Below are positions 37,436 through 47,822 of a stretch of DNA of 64,000 bases, one piece after another. The notes under the pieces were generated by a model. That model ran no database searches. It saw nothing but the letters and a program-made list of their open reading frames with translations, and was not told where the DNA came from. Position 1 is the stretch's first letter. Each line of letters opens with the position of its first letter. The DNA lies in NCBI GenBank assembly GCA_963847345.1, contig CAWJZU010000022.1:496001-560000 (forward strand), in the 5' to 3' direction. The translations under genes were made by a program, and so were the position numbers. This DNA comes from DATARH01 sp963847345 (GTDB lineage Bacteria; Pseudomonadota; Alphaproteobacteria; ATCC43930; CGMCC-115725).

Positions 37436-39042
37436 TCAGGCGGCAGCGGCGGCGCGAGCATCCTCCTTTATCATCGCAACGCCCTTCTCGCCGATCATGA
37501 TCGTCGGCGCATTGGTGTTGCCGGTGGTCACCGCGGGCATGATCGAGGCATCGATAACCCGCAGCCCCGATATGCCGTACACCCGCAGCCGCGGATCGAC
37601 GACCGCCATCGGATCGGTGCCCATCTTGCACGTGCCAACCGGGTGAAAGACGTTGGTGCCGGCCTGCCGGGCGAAATCCGCAAACTGCTCGTCGGTCGCG
37701 ACGCCCGGCCCCGGCACGGTCTCTGCCACGCTGTAGCGCGCGATGGCCGGCTGGGCGAAAATCCGCCTCGTGTGCTCGACGCCGGCTATCAGCACGCGCA
37801 GATCGCCCGGCGCCGACAGGTAGTTCGGGCGGATCGCCGGATGTTCGAACGGGTCGGGCGAGACCGCCATGATCGTGCCGCGGCTGTCCGGGCGCACCGG
37901 GCAGACCGCGACCGTCATGCCCGGCTCGCGCTCCAGCTGGCGGAAGACGCCCTGGGCATAGCTCGCCGGCGTGAACAGCAATTGCAGGTCCGGACTGGCC
38001 AGGCCCTCGCGGCTGCGGCAGAACACCATCGCCGAGGTGACGCCGAAGGTCAGGGCACCGTCGCCGATCGTGGCCCAGCGCGCGACCTCGCGCGCCAGAC
38101 GCAGCCCGCGCGCCAGCTGGTTGATCGTCACCGCATCGTGAACCCGGTGCGAGATGCGGACGACGTAATGATCGTTCAAATTGGCGCCGACCCCAGGCAG
38201 GTCGTGCAGCACCTTCACGCCGATCGATTGCAGATGCGCCGCCGGCCCGATGCCGGAAATCTGCAGCACATGCGGCGAGTTGACGGCGCCGCCGCACAGG
38301 ATCACCTCGCGCGCCGCCATTTGTTGCCGATCGACCCCGTTCTGGCGGAAGGCGACGCCGATGCAGCGTTTGCCGTCGAACAGGAGCCTGGTGCGAGCGC
38401 GTCGGTCTCGACCTTGAGATTGTCGCGGTGCCGGGCCTCGGCGAGAAACGTCCGCGCCGTCGAGCCGCGCAGCCGGCCCCTTCGCGTCATCTGCGAATAG
38501 GCGACACCCTCCTGCTGTCGGCCGTTGTAATCCTCGGTGAACGGGAACCCGGCCTGCTTGGCGGCCTCGACAAAGCTGTGGGTCAGACCGAGGACCGTGC
38601 GGTAGTCCTCGACGATCAGCGGGCCGCCTTGGCTGCGGTATTCCGGATCGCCGCTGCCGCGATAGGTCTCCGACTTGCGGAAGAACGGCAGCACCTCTTC
38701 GTAGGTCCAGCCGCGACAGCCCATCTGCGCCCAGTTGTCGTAATCGGCCGGGTTGCCACGCACATAGAGCATGCCGTTGATCGAGCTGGTACCGCCGAGA
38801 GTCTTGCCGCGCGGCCATTGCAGCCGTCGATCGCCGGACCCCGGTTCCGCCTCGCTGAAGAAATTCCAGTTGATCTTGGGGTTGTTGAGGACGCGCAGGA
38901 CGCCCGCCGGGATGTGGATCATCGGGTCGCGATCGGGCGGTCCGGCTTCGAGCAGAACCACCCGTGAGCCGTCCTCGCTCAGCCGACTGGCAACGACGCA
39001 GCCGGCCGACCCGGCACCGATCACCACATAATCCGCTTCCAT
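37436..39042 (-). CDS. GMC family oxidoreductase (choline dehydrogenase-like), one frameshift
   Basis: About 535 residues, FAD enzyme oxidising an alcohol. Start at 39042: MEADYVVIGAGSAGCVVASR with the dinucleotide fold, LEAGPPDRDP, then GGTSSINGMLYVRGNPADYD (GMC signature 1). The frame breaks near 38390; the rest, LLFDGKRCIGVAFRQNG, contains GGAVNSPHVLQISGIGP (signature 2), and the catalytic His in GTNVFHPVGTCKMG, ending with a TGNTNAPTIMIGEKGVAMI block. It is the first gene of a two-gene unit with the amidohydrolase. Confidence 0.88.
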
Positions 39043-39301
39043 CGCCCTGACCTGCAGCTGCCGCATCGGATTTATACTATATCCGCCACGCGGCACCCCG
39101 AAGCAGCTCATCTACCCCTTCGGCCCCCTATCTGCGCGGCGATTTCGCGCCACGCTTCTCGCCGGCCCCTGGCGCGGAAGATTACCGCTATCCCCAAAGC
39201 GACGGCGGCGCTGTTTGAGCGAGCCAGTTTGAGATTCTGCACCGATGCTTCGTTTGACCGAGAGAATGCGGCCCTCCGGTGCGGATATCTCAAATCCCTA
39301 T

Positions 39302-40165
39302 CTACTCCGGAAGAGCGGCCAGGTACCGGCCGTATTCACTCTTGCCGAGCCTTCGGGCCGCGGCCAGCAAATGATCCCGGTCGATATATCCCATGACGTA
39401 AGCCACTTCCTCGACGCAGGCGATCTTCAGACCCTGACGCATCTCGATCGTGCGGACATATTCCGCGGCCTCGAGGAGGTCATCGTGCGTACCGGTATCG
39501 AACCACGCATACCCTCGACCGAGGCGCTCGACCCGCAGCATTCCTTGCCGCAGGTAGATGTTGTTGAGATCGGTGATTTCGAGCTCGCCGCGCGCCGAAG
39601 GCTTCAGGTCACGCGCGATATCGACCACCCAGTTGTCATAGAAGTACAAACCTGTGACGGCCCAGTGCGAGCGTGGTTCCGCCGGTTTCTCGTCGATTGA
39701 AATCGCAGAACCGTCCTTGTCGAACTCGACAACTCCATAAGCTTGCGGATTGCGCACCTGATAAGCGAACACGGTGGCGCCCTGGCGCGGCTGCACAGCG
39801 TCGTGCAGCAAGTCTCTCAAGCCGGATCCATAAAAAAGGTTGTCCCCAAGGACCAAGGCAACCGGTAAATCGCCAATAAAACTTCGTCCGATGATAAAGG
39901 CCTGTACCAGGCCTTCGGGGCGTGGCTGCTCGGCATAGGCGATCGCGATGCCCCATTGCGTCCCGTCACCGAGGAGCGCCTCGAACCGCGGCCGGTCGGC
40001 TGGCGTGGTAATGACCAGAATATCTCGAATGCCGGCGAGCATAAGCGTCGTCAGCGGGTAAAAGATCATCGGCTTGTCATACACCGGCAGCAGCTGCTTG
40101 CTGACCGCCAAGGTGACCGGGTAAAGCCGCGTCCCCGATCCGCCAGCGAGAATGATGCCTTTCAT
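39302..40165 (-). CDS. rfbA: Glucose-1-phosphate thymidylyltransferase
   Basis: 287 residues, first step of dTDP-L-rhamnose synthesis (dTTP + glucose-1-phosphate). MKGIILAGGSGTRLYPVTLA is the nucleotide-binding start, followed by SKQLLPVYDKPMIFYPL, ALVLGDNLFYGSGL (metal-binding Asp), VVEFDKDGSAISIDEKPAEP and GYAWFDTGTHDDLLEAAEYV. Complete and in one frame. The usual partners rfbB, rfbC and rfbD are not next to it, so other copies or an unlinked cluster must supply them. Confidence 0.95.
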   Translation of the reverse strand: MKGIILAGGSGTRLYPVTLAVSKQLLPVYDKPMIFYPLTTLMLAGIRDILVITTPADRPRFEALLGDGTQWGIAIAYAEQPRPEGLVQAFIIGRSFIGDLPVALVLGDNLFYGSGLRDLLHDAVQPRQGATVFAYQVRNPQAYGVVEFDKDGSAISIDEKPAEPRSHWAVTGLYFYDNWVVDIARDLKPSARGELEITDLNNIYLRQGMLRVERLGRGYAWFDTGTHDDLLEAAEYVRTIEMRQGLKIACVEEVAYVMGYIDRDHLLAAARRLGKSEYGRYLAALPE

Positions 40166-40643
40166 CGGATTTCCACCTGGTATTCGGCTGAGGAGTGAAA
40201 AGGCGCGTGCCGGCGTTATCGGTCGCCAAGCTCGATCATTGCATTCCGATCAAGAATATCGCCGCAATGAAAATGATGCCGTGGATGAAGTTGAAACAGT
40301 GTCATGAGCGGACCTTCAGCTGCGGTATAACGGATCTGCATCGCAGATATTCCAAGCACGATGCCCGGGCCTCGCGCATTGCCGCTGGTAGGCCTGGGCG
40401 AGACCGGGGATGCTGGTTCAATGACGGTTCCACATACCTCCTCGCGCGTGTAATGATTTAAGTTCTTCCGGACGCAATCCCGCCGGCGGCGCGTCTCCGA
40501 TCAAGCCCGACCACAGATTCGACATCCGTCGGCCGGTGGCGTGCAACTCACCAACGGTCCGGATCACGCAGCCCTTCGGACCAGCGCCACGTTGCATATC
40601 GAGCGGCATTCGGCTCATGCTGTCGGCGGGGAGGGATACCGGC
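40166..40643. other. Intergenic region between divergent rfbA and GMC genes
   Basis: 478 bases. A frame at 40195-40461 is open but encodes no recognisable protein and lacks a good ribosome site. Two promoters, one per direction, are expected here but were not identified. GGGGAGGG at 40628-40635 serves the GMC gene. Confidence 0.4.
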
Positions 40644-42242
40644 ATGAACGATCCTGTCGATGTGCTGATAATCGGGGCCGGCGCGTCCGGCGCGGCGGTG
40701 GCTTGGAGCCTGGCCGAAACGAAGATGCACATCCTGTGCCTCGAGCAGGGCGGCTGGATGAACCCGGCGACCTATCCGAGCACCGGCCGCGACTGGGAGG
40801 CACGCTTCTTCGGCGATTTTTCGCCCAGTCCCAACATCCGCGCCCGGCCCGAGGACTACCCGATCAATGACGACAACTCCCCGATCAAGGTGGTGAATTT
40901 CAACGGCGTGGGCGGCGGCACGGTGATGTACACGGCGCATTTCCCGCGGCTCCACCCGTCCGACTTCCGCGTGCGCACGCTGGACGGCGTGGCCGCGGAC
41001 TGGCCGGTCGATTACGACACGCTCGCCCCGTTCTTCGAACAGAACGACCGCATGATGGGGGTTTCCGGTTTGGCCGGCGATCCCGGCGTGCCGCCCCGCG
41101 ATCCGCCGATGCCGCCATTGCCGCTCGGCCGCTCGGGTACGATACTGGGCAAGGCGATGAACCGGCTCGGCTGGCACTGGTGGCCGTCCGACACGACCGT
41201 GGCAACGGTCGATTACGACGGCCGGGGGCGCTGCATCAATCTCGGCCACTGCACGCCCGGCTGCGCCCAGGGGGCGAAGGCGAGCACCGACATTACCTAC
41301 TGGCCGGCGGCGGCGCGCGCCGGGGTCGAATTGCGCACGCATTGTCGGGTGCGCGAGATCACGACTGACGAACACGGCATGGCATCCGGCGTCGTGTACT
41401 ACGACGCGGACGGGAACGAGCAATTCCAGGCGGCTCACGTCATCGTGCTTGCCTGCAACGGCGTCGGCACGCCGCGGCTGTTGCTGAACTCGGCCTCCGG
41501 GCGATTTCCGAACGGGCTCGCCAATTCCAGCGGCGTCGTCGGCAAGAACCTGATGTTTCATCCGTACGCGCAGGTCTACGGCTATGTCGACGAGCCGACC
41601 GACAGCAACCGCGCGCCGCCGACCTGTCTGTGGAGCAAGGAATTTTACGAGACCGATCCGTCACGTGGCTTCGTGCGCGGCTATACGTTCCAGTTCGGGC
41701 GCGGCGTCGGACCGATCATGGAGGCCGTCCAAAGCGACGCGAAGGGTCTGTTGCCCTGGGGCGCCAGCCATCACGCTGCCTTCCGCCGGCTGAACGGGCA
41801 TCGTCTGACGCTGTCGGCGATCTGCGAGGATCTGCCGGAGGAACACAACCGCGTGACGCTCGACCCGGTGCTGACGGACAGCAACGGCATCCCGGCGCCG
41901 CAGATCGACTACACGATCGGTGAGAACACGGCGCGCATGATGGACCACGGCATCGCCCGCGCGACAGAAATCCTCAACGCGGCCGGTGCCACCGACATCT
42001 GCGTCAACAGCCCGATCCTGTATGGCGGCTGGCACCTGCTCGGCACCGCGCGCATGGGCAGCGACCCGGAACGGTCAGTGGTCAACGAATGGGGGCGGTC
42101 GCACGATGTGAAGAATCTGTTCATCATCGATGGCAGCCTGTTCGTCACCTCCGGCGGGGTGAACCCGACCTCGACGATCCAGGCGCTGGCACTTTACGTG
42201 GCCGACCAGATGAAGCAGCGTCTCGCGAACCTGTTCGACTGA
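40644..42242 (+). CDS. GMC oxidoreductase, gluconate 2-dehydrogenase large-subunit-like
   Basis: 532 residues, start at 40644 after GGGGAGGG. FAD-binding fold VDVLIIGAGASGAAVAWSLA, then GVGGGTVMYTAHFPRLHPSD, HCTPGCAQGAKASTDITYWP and the C-terminal block GGWHLLGTARMGSDPERSVV with the active-site His, followed by SGGVNPTSTIQALALYVADQ. This pattern is of membrane-associated gluconate/sorbitol-type dehydrogenases that pass electrons to cytochrome c. No signal peptide. A small subunit follows at 42251; no cytochrome subunit does. Confidence 0.85.
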   Translation: MNDPVDVLIIGAGASGAAVAWSLAETKMHILCLEQGGWMNPATYPSTGRDWEARFFGDFSPSPNIRARPEDYPINDDNSPIKVVNFNGVGGGTVMYTAHFPRLHPSDFRVRTLDGVAADWPVDYDTLAPFFEQNDRMMGVSGLAGDPGVPPRDPPMPPLPLGRSGTILGKAMNRLGWHWWPSDTTVATVDYDGRGRCINLGHCTPGCAQGAKASTDITYWPAAARAGVELRTHCRVREITTDEHGMASGVVYYDADGNEQFQAAHVIVLACNGVGTPRLLLNSASGRFPNGLANSSGVVGKNLMFHPYAQVYGYVDEPTDSNRAPPTCLWSKEFYETDPSRGFVRGYTFQFGRGVGPIMEAVQSDAKGLLPWGASHHAAFRRLNGHRLTLSAICEDLPEEHNRVTLDPVLTDSNGIPAPQIDYTIGENTARMMDHGIARATEILNAAGATDICVNSPILYGGWHLLGTARMGSDPERSVVNEWGRSHDVKNLFIIDGSLFVTSGGVNPTSTIQALALYVADQMKQRLANLFD

Positions 42243-42250
42243 GGCAAACA

Positions 42251-42697
42251 ATGTCCGCCGAAACCGCTCTGACCGCCGAGCAGCGCGATGATCTGCGCGC
42301 CATCGCCGGCATCATCATCCCGGCCAGCGACGAATTCGACGTGCCCGGAGCGGACGATCCGGCGATCGAGGCCGACATGCTTGCGACGCTCGGTCGTGAT
42401 GCGGCCCTGGTTCGTCAGGCTCTGGACGAACTGGCCCGCATCGCCGGGGCGCCGCTCGCCGGTCTTGACCCGGAGCGGCGGGAGAAGGCGGCCCTGGAGC
42501 TGCGCGCCAGAGGCGGTGCCCCTGTCGCGACGCTGACCCGCGTCGTCCTGCAATGCTACTACCGCGACGATCGCGTTCTTCGCTCGCTCGGGCTCGAGCC
42601 GCGCGCGCCTTATCCGAAGGGCCATGTGCTGGAAGACGGCGACTGGTCGCTGCTCGATCCGGTCCGGACGCGTCCGCCTTTCTGGCGGCACGGCTGA
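42251..42697 (+). CDS. Gluconate 2-dehydrogenase subunit 3-like protein
   Basis: 148 residues, starting eight bases after the GMC gene. The opening LTAEQRDDLRAIAGIIIPAS is the subunit-3 signature (helix plus IIPASDEF), and the C-terminal LQCYYRDDRVLRSLGLEPRA with PYPKGHVL is also typical. The usual Tat signal is absent, as in a few stand-alone families. It probably assists folding or export of the large subunit. Confidence 0.8.
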   Translation: MSAETALTAEQRDDLRAIAGIIIPASDEFDVPGADDPAIEADMLATLGRDAALVRQALDELARIAGAPLAGLDPERREKAALELRARGGAPVATLTRVVLQCYYRDDRVLRSLGLEPRAPYPKGHVLEDGDWSLLDPVRTRPPFWRHG

Positions 42698-42889
42698 AGG
42701 GACACATCGACCGATTATCCCGGCAAACTGATTAAAAGATAGGCGGATAGCACCCGCCTGCTGCAAATCGTAGCAGACAATCCGATTCTGACCAGGAATC
42801 GACCCTCGCAGCCTTCTGGCACGGAGATTGCTGAACCGCTCCCGGGGTGCCGCATTACCGCGGCTAGAGCAAAAGGGAGAAAATTCGCC

Positions 42890-44251
42890 ATGCCAATCGT
42901 CACATCGGGACTGTCCCGTCGCGATCTGGGGCGCCTCGGAGCCGCTGCCGCGACACTCGCCGTGGCAGGCACGGGCGAAGCAATCATCTCGCGAGCACAA
43001 GCGCAAACCAAGGCACCGGCGGCCGCGGCACCGACCGGCGGCACTATCAAAGTCGGCGTGCTGCACTCGCTGTCCGGAACGATGGCGATCAGCGAGACGA
43101 CACTGAAGGACGTCATGCTGATGCTGATCGCCGAGCAGAACAAGAACGGCGGCCTGCTCGGAAAGAAGCTGGAACCGGTCGTTGTCGATCCCGCCTCGAA
43201 CTGGCCGCTCTTCGCCGAGAAGGCGCGGCAGCTTCTGTCGGTCGACAAATGCGCCGCGGTGTTCGGCTGCTGGACCTCGGTGTCGCGCAAATCGGTGCTG
43301 CCGGTCTTCGAGGAGCTGAACGGCATCCTGTTCTATCCGGTGCAATACGAAGGCCAGGAGTGCAGTCGCAACGTGTTCTACACCGGCGCCGCTCCGAACC
43401 AGCAGGCCATTCCGGCGGTCGATTACCTGATGTCGCAGGAGAAGGTCGAGCGCTGGGTGCTCGCCGGCACCGACTACGTTTATCCGCGCACCACCAATCA
43501 GATCCTCGAAGCCTATCTGAAGCTGAAAGGCGTCAAGCCAGACGATCTCCTGATCAACTACACGCCGTTCGGCCATTCCGACTGGCAGAACATCGTGGCG
43601 CAGATCAAGAAATTCGGCACCGCGGGAAAGAAAACCGCCGTGGTTTCGACGATCAACGGCGACGCCAACGTCCCATTCTATAAGGAATTGGGCAACCAGG
43701 GCATCAAGGCGACCGACATCCCGGTTGTCGCGTTCAGTGTCGGCGAGGAGGAGCTGGCCGGGCTCGACACCAAACCGCTGGTCGGCCATCTCGCGGCGTG
43801 GAACTATTTCCAGAGCGTCGATACGCCGGAAAACAAGGAGTTCATCGACGCCTGGCACAAATTCACCGAGAAGCCGAAGCGCACCACCAATGATCCGATG
43901 GAGGCGCACTACATCGGCTTCAACATGTGGCTGAAGGCCGTCGAGAAGGCCGGCTCGACCGAGCCCGACGCGGTCATCGACGCGATGATCGGGGTATCGG
44001 TGCCGAACCTGTCCGGCGGATATTCGGCGATGATGCCGAACCACCACATCACCAAGCCGGTGTTGATCGGCGAAATCCAGGGTGACGGCCAGTTCAATAT
44101 CGTATCGCAGACGCCGGGTCTCCTCGTCGCGCAGGAATGGTCGCCGTATGTCGCCGACACGGCCGATTTGATCGGCGACTGGCGCGCGCCGCTGCGCTGC
44201 GGCGCCTTCAACGTCAAAACCGGCAAGTGCACCGCCAACGGCAAGGCGTGA
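42890..44251 (+). CDS. urtA: Urea ABC transporter, substrate-binding protein
   Basis: 453 residues, periplasmic. It has a Tat signal: SRRDLGRLGAAAATLAVAG followed by cleavage near AQA-Q. The mature protein is a type I binding protein: IKVGVLHSLSGTMAISETTL, LEPVVVDPASNWPLFAEKAR, VFGCWTSVSRKSVLPVFEEL, FYPVQYEGQECSRNVFYTGA and GTDYVYPRTTNQILEAYLK are all UrtA hallmarks. AAAGGGAGAAA precedes the ATG. First gene of the urea module. Confidence 0.96.
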   Translation: MPIVTSGLSRRDLGRLGAAAATLAVAGTGEAIISRAQAQTKAPAAAAPTGGTIKVGVLHSLSGTMAISETTLKDVMLMLIAEQNKNGGLLGKKLEPVVVDPASNWPLFAEKARQLLSVDKCAAVFGCWTSVSRKSVLPVFEELNGILFYPVQYEGQECSRNVFYTGAAPNQQAIPAVDYLMSQEKVERWVLAGTDYVYPRTTNQILEAYLKLKGVKPDDLLINYTPFGHSDWQNIVAQIKKFGTAGKKTAVVSTINGDANVPFYKELGNQGIKATDIPVVAFSVGEEELAGLDTKPLVGHLAAWNYFQSVDTPENKEFIDAWHKFTEKPKRTTNDPMEAHYIGFNMWLKAVEKAGSTEPDAVIDAMIGVSVPNLSGGYSAMMPNHHITKPVLIGEIQGDGQFNIVSQTPGLLVAQEWSPYVADTADLIGDWRAPLRCGAFNVKTGKCTANGKA

Positions 44252-44291
44252 CGCCGGCCAGCACAACCCAGCCCGTCACGAGGGTGCAGCA

Positions 44292-45902
44292 ATGGTCCGC
44301 CTAGCCGCCGCGCTGCTGCTGGTTTTGACGGCGCTGGTGCCCGGGCTGGCACGGGCGCAGGTCCTTGACGCCGCGGATCGCGACGCCGCCTTGGCGGCGC
44401 TCGCCTCCGGCAATTACGACAGGATCCGCCAGGGGGTCGACCAGCTTGTGACCTCCGGCGATCAGCGCGCCGCCGATGTGCTCGGCGCGCTGCAGGCCGG
44501 CAAATTGCTTGTCGGGCCGGGTCCGGCTCTGTTCATCAAAACCGAAAAAGGGATTGTTGCCGCGGACACCGGCGGTCCGGCCCCGGATGTTCCCGCGACG
44601 GCGCTGAAGCAGGTGCGCGTCAACAACCCGGTGCGGAACGCGATCGCGGCGGCGCTCGGCGGCTTGCGCCTGTTCTCGCCCGACCCGGCGATGCGGCTCG
44701 GCGCGGCCGAGGCGGTATTCCAGTCGCATGATCCGGATTCACTGCCGGCGCTCGACAAGGCCTTGGCCAAGGAAACCGATCCGGCCGTAAAGGAGCGGCT
44801 CGAACAGGCGCGCGCCGCGTCCCTGCTCTCGATGCCGGACGCCTCCGCCGAGGATCGCGTCGCGGCAATCGAGGTGCTGCGCGAACGCGGTGATCTCGCC
44901 GCCCGCGCTCTGCTCGCAGGCGTCGCGGCGGAGCCGCAGACGGAAGCGGTGGCGAATGCCGCCGGCGCCGCTGTCGCGGCAATCGACCGCCGGCTGCAAT
45001 TGTGGAGCATCGTCCAGAATCTCTATTACGGTCTCAGCCTCGGCTCGGTGCTGCTGCTGGCGGCGGCCGGTCTAGCGATCACGTTCGGCGTCATGGGGGT
45101 CATCAACATGGCGCACGGCGAAATGGTGATGATTGGCGCCTATACGACCTTTGTCGTGCAGCAGACGATGCGGCAGTACCTGCCGGACATCTACGGCGCC
45201 AACCTGCTCGTCGCGGTGCCGGCGGCGTTCGTCGTTGCCGGTCTGACCGGGATCGCGATCGAGCGCAGCCTGATCCGCTGGCTTTATGGCCGGCCGCTCG
45301 AGACGCTGCTCGCGACCTGGGGGCTGTCGCTGGTCTTACAGCAGGCGGTTCGCTCGATTTTCGGCCCGAGCAACCGTGATGTCGACACGCCTTCCTGGAT
45401 GAGCGGCGTCACGCATCTCGGCGGGCTGACGCTGACCTGGAACCGGATGTACATCATCCTGTTCGCGCTCCTCGTCCTCGCCGCGATGGCCGCGGTCCTG
45501 CGCTTCACGAGCTTTGGGCTGCGCATGCGCGCGGTGACGCAAAATCGCCGGATGGCGGCGGCGATGGGTATCCGCACCCCGTGGATCGACGCGCTGACCT
45601 TCGGGCTCGGCTCCGGGGTGGCGGGGATGGCCGGGGTGGCGCTGAGCCAGATCGACAACGTCTCGCCCAATCTTGGCCAGAGCTACATCATCGACAGCTT
45701 CATGGTCGTCGTGTTCGGCGGGGTCGGCAATCTGTGGGGCGCGGCGCTCGGCGCGCTGAGCCTCGGGGTGCTGAACAAATTTCTCGAACCCTATGCCGGC
45801 GCGGTGCTCGGGAAAATCTTCGTGCTGGTGCTGCTGATCCTGTTCATCCAGGGGCGCCCGCGCGGCCTGTTCCCGCTCAAGGGGCGGGCAGTGGAGGCAT
45901 GA
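44292..45902 (+). CDS. urtB: Urea ABC transporter, permease UrtB
   Basis: 536 residues, inner membrane. The N-terminal signal-like helix MVRLAAALLLVLTALVPG and a soluble extension of about 230 residues (ALASGNYDRIRQGVDQLVTS, helical repeats) precede the LivH-type permease with about eight spans: LAITFGVMGVINMAHGEMVM, TLLATWGLSLVLQQAVRSIF, MFVVFGG-type loop FMVVVFGGVGNLWGA. The extension is a known feature of UrtB. The stop overlaps the urtC start. Confidence 0.95.
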   Translation: MVRLAAALLLVLTALVPGLARAQVLDAADRDAALAALASGNYDRIRQGVDQLVTSGDQRAADVLGALQAGKLLVGPGPALFIKTEKGIVAADTGGPAPDVPATALKQVRVNNPVRNAIAAALGGLRLFSPDPAMRLGAAEAVFQSHDPDSLPALDKALAKETDPAVKERLEQARAASLLSMPDASAEDRVAAIEVLRERGDLAARALLAGVAAEPQTEAVANAAGAAVAAIDRRLQLWSIVQNLYYGLSLGSVLLLAAAGLAITFGVMGVINMAHGEMVMIGAYTTFVVQQTMRQYLPDIYGANLLVAVPAAFVVAGLTGIAIERSLIRWLYGRPLETLLATWGLSLVLQQAVRSIFGPSNRDVDTPSWMSGVTHLGGLTLTWNRMYIILFALLVLAAMAAVLRFTSFGLRMRAVTQNRRMAAAMGIRTPWIDALTFGLGSGVAGMAGVALSQIDNVSPNLGQSYIIDSFMVVVFGGVGNLWGAALGALSLGVLNKFLEPYAGAVLGKIFVLVLLILFIQGRPRGLFPLKGRAVEA

Positions 45903-47051
45903 TGAGAGGCATGATGCTCGACCGCACCACGTCTCTCACCCTGGTCCTCCTGCTCGGTGGCGCGGCGCTGCTCGCGGTGCTGAACCTCGGCACGTGCAGC
46001 GGCGTCGGCGCTGCATGTGCCGAACTATGCGATCGGGCTGATCGGAAAGTATCTGTGTTTCGCGATCCTGGCGCTGGCGATCGACCTGGTCTGGGGGTTT
46101 GCCGGCATCCTGTCGCTCGGGCACGCCGCGTTCTTCGCGCTCGGCGGCTACGCGATGGGTATGTACCTGATGCGCCAGATTGGGACGCGCGGTGTTTACG
46201 GCAACCCTGAGTTGCCCGATTTCATGGTGTTTCTCGGCTGGAAGGAGCTGCCCTGGTACTGGTACGGCTTCGATTGGTTCGGCTTTGCGCTGCTGATGGT
46301 CGTGCTGGTTCCGGGCGCGCTGGCGCTGGTGTTCGGCTGGCTGACGTTCCGCTCACGCGTTACCGGCGTCTATCTGTCGATCATCACGCAGGCCCTGACC
46401 TACGCGCTGATGCTCGCCTTCTTCCGCAACGACATGGGGTTCGGCGGCAATAATGGGCTGACCGATTTCAAGGACATTCTCGGTTTCCCCGTGCAGGCCG
46501 ATGCGACGCGGGTCGCGCTGCTGTGCATCTCGGCGGTCGTTCTGGCCGCGCTGTATCTGGTTTCGCGGTTCGTCATTGCCTCGCGTTTCGGCAAGGTGCT
46601 GATCGCGGTGCGCGATGCCGAGGCGCGTACCCGGTTTCTCGGCTACCGTCCAGAATCGTATAAGCTTTTCGTCTTTGTCGTATCGGCGGTGATGGCCGGA
46701 ATCGGCGGCGCGCTTTATGTCCCGCAGGTCGGCATCATCAATCCGAGCGAGTTCTCGCCGGTCAATTCGATCGAGGCGGTGATCTGGGTCGCGGTTGGCG
46801 GCCGCGGCACGCTGGTCGGCGCAATCCTCGGCGCGGGGCTGGTCAATTTCGGCAAGACCTGGTTCACGAGCGTCCTGCCCGAATTATGGCTGTTCGCACT
46901 CGGCGCCTTGTTCATTGTCGTCACGCTGTTCTTGCCGCGCGGGTTGATGGGGCTGCTCGCGCCGCGGGTGCGCCCGGCTCCGGCCGAACCGGCACCAGAG
47001 CCCGCAATCGGCCCCGTCCGCGAGGTGACCGTACGCGAGCTAGCCGGATGA
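45899..47051 (+). CDS. urtC: Urea ABC transporter, permease UrtC, one frameshift
   Basis: About 383 residues, LivM-type permease. The start MMRGMMLDRTTSLTLVLLL at 45899 overlaps the urtB stop. The frame breaks near 46000; reading on in the second frame gives ASALHVPNYAIGLIGKYLCF, WGFAGILSLGHAAFFALGGY, DMGFGGNNGLTDFKDILGFP and WVAVGGRGTLVGAILGAGLV, all UrtC motifs. It ends four bases into urtD. The shift is between genes that are intact, so a consensus error is likely. Confidence 0.93.
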
Positions 47052-47794
47052 GCCGCAGCGACAGCCTGCTGTATCTCGACGGCGTGAGCGTCACATTCGA
47101 CGGATTCCGCGCGCTCAACGCACTGTCTCTGGCCATCGAACCGGGCGAGATGCGCGCCGTGATCGGCCCGAACGGCGCCGGCAAGACGACGATGATGGAC
47201 GTCGTAACCGGCAAGACGCGCCCCGATACCGGCCAGGTTGTGTTCGGTGACAATACCGACCTGACGCGGCTCGATGAGCCCGAGATAGCGGCGCTCGGCA
47301 TCGGCCGGAAATTCCAGAAACCCACCGTATTCGAGTCGCATTCGGTGTGGGACAACCTGCTGCTTGCGCTGGCCGGCGGGCGCACGCCGCGATTTACGCT
47401 GTTTGCGCGCCAGAGCGCCGACGAGCGGCGGCGTATCGACGAAATCCTGACGACGACCCGGCTCTTCGACCACCGGCACCGTCTGGCCGCCGAGCTGTCG
47501 CACGGTCAGAAACAGTGGCTTGAGATTGGCATGCTGCTGGCGCAGCAGCCGAGTCTCTTGCTGCTCGACGAACCGGTCGCCGGGATGAGCGACGCCGAAA
47601 CCGAGCAGACCGCCGAGCTGCTGCGCGACATAAACAGGACGCGCAGCGTCGTCGTCGTCGAGCACGACATGGCGTTTGTCCGGGCGCTCGCTGTACGGGT
47701 CACGGTGCTGCACGAGGGCTCGGTGCTGTCCGAGGGCTCGATCGATCATGTCAGCGCCGACCCGCGCGTTGTTGAAGTCTATCTCGGTCGCTGA
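47048..47794 (+). CDS. urtD: Urea ABC transporter, ATPase UrtD
   Basis: 248 residues, start overlaps urtC stop (ATGA). LivG-type ATPase: Walker A GPNGAGKTTMMD, IGRKFQKPTVFESHSVWDNL (UrtD signature), LSHGQKQWLEIGMLLAQQ as signature loop with the UrtD-specific HGQKQWLE, Walker B LLLLDEPVAGMSD, switch His VVEHD. Second gene of the ATPase pair. Confidence 0.95.
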   Translation: MSRSDSLLYLDGVSVTFDGFRALNALSLAIEPGEMRAVIGPNGAGKTTMMDVVTGKTRPDTGQVVFGDNTDLTRLDEPEIAALGIGRKFQKPTVFESHSVWDNLLLALAGGRTPRFTLFARQSADERRRIDEILTTTRLFDHRHRLAAELSHGQKQWLEIGMLLAQQPSLLLLDEPVAGMSDAETEQTAELLRDINRTRSVVVVEHDMAFVRALAVRVTVLHEGSVLSEGSIDHVSADPRVVEVYLGR

Positions 47795-47822
47795 GCGGGC
47801 CGCGGGAGCGAGGCACAGCGGG

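Noticed and set aside
35608..37500. 630-codon plus-strand frame
   Set aside because: Antisense of the amidohydrolase-DUF1801 gene, which carries convincing motifs.
40195..40461. 88-codon frame between rfbA and the GMC gene
   Set aside because: No Shine-Dalgarno sequence, no domain, atypical composition for a gene here.
42194..44266. 690-codon open frame on the minus strand
   Set aside because: It lies opposite urtA and the dehydrogenase small subunit, which have clear family motifs; its translation is Arg/Asp-rich high-GC shadow sequence with no domain.
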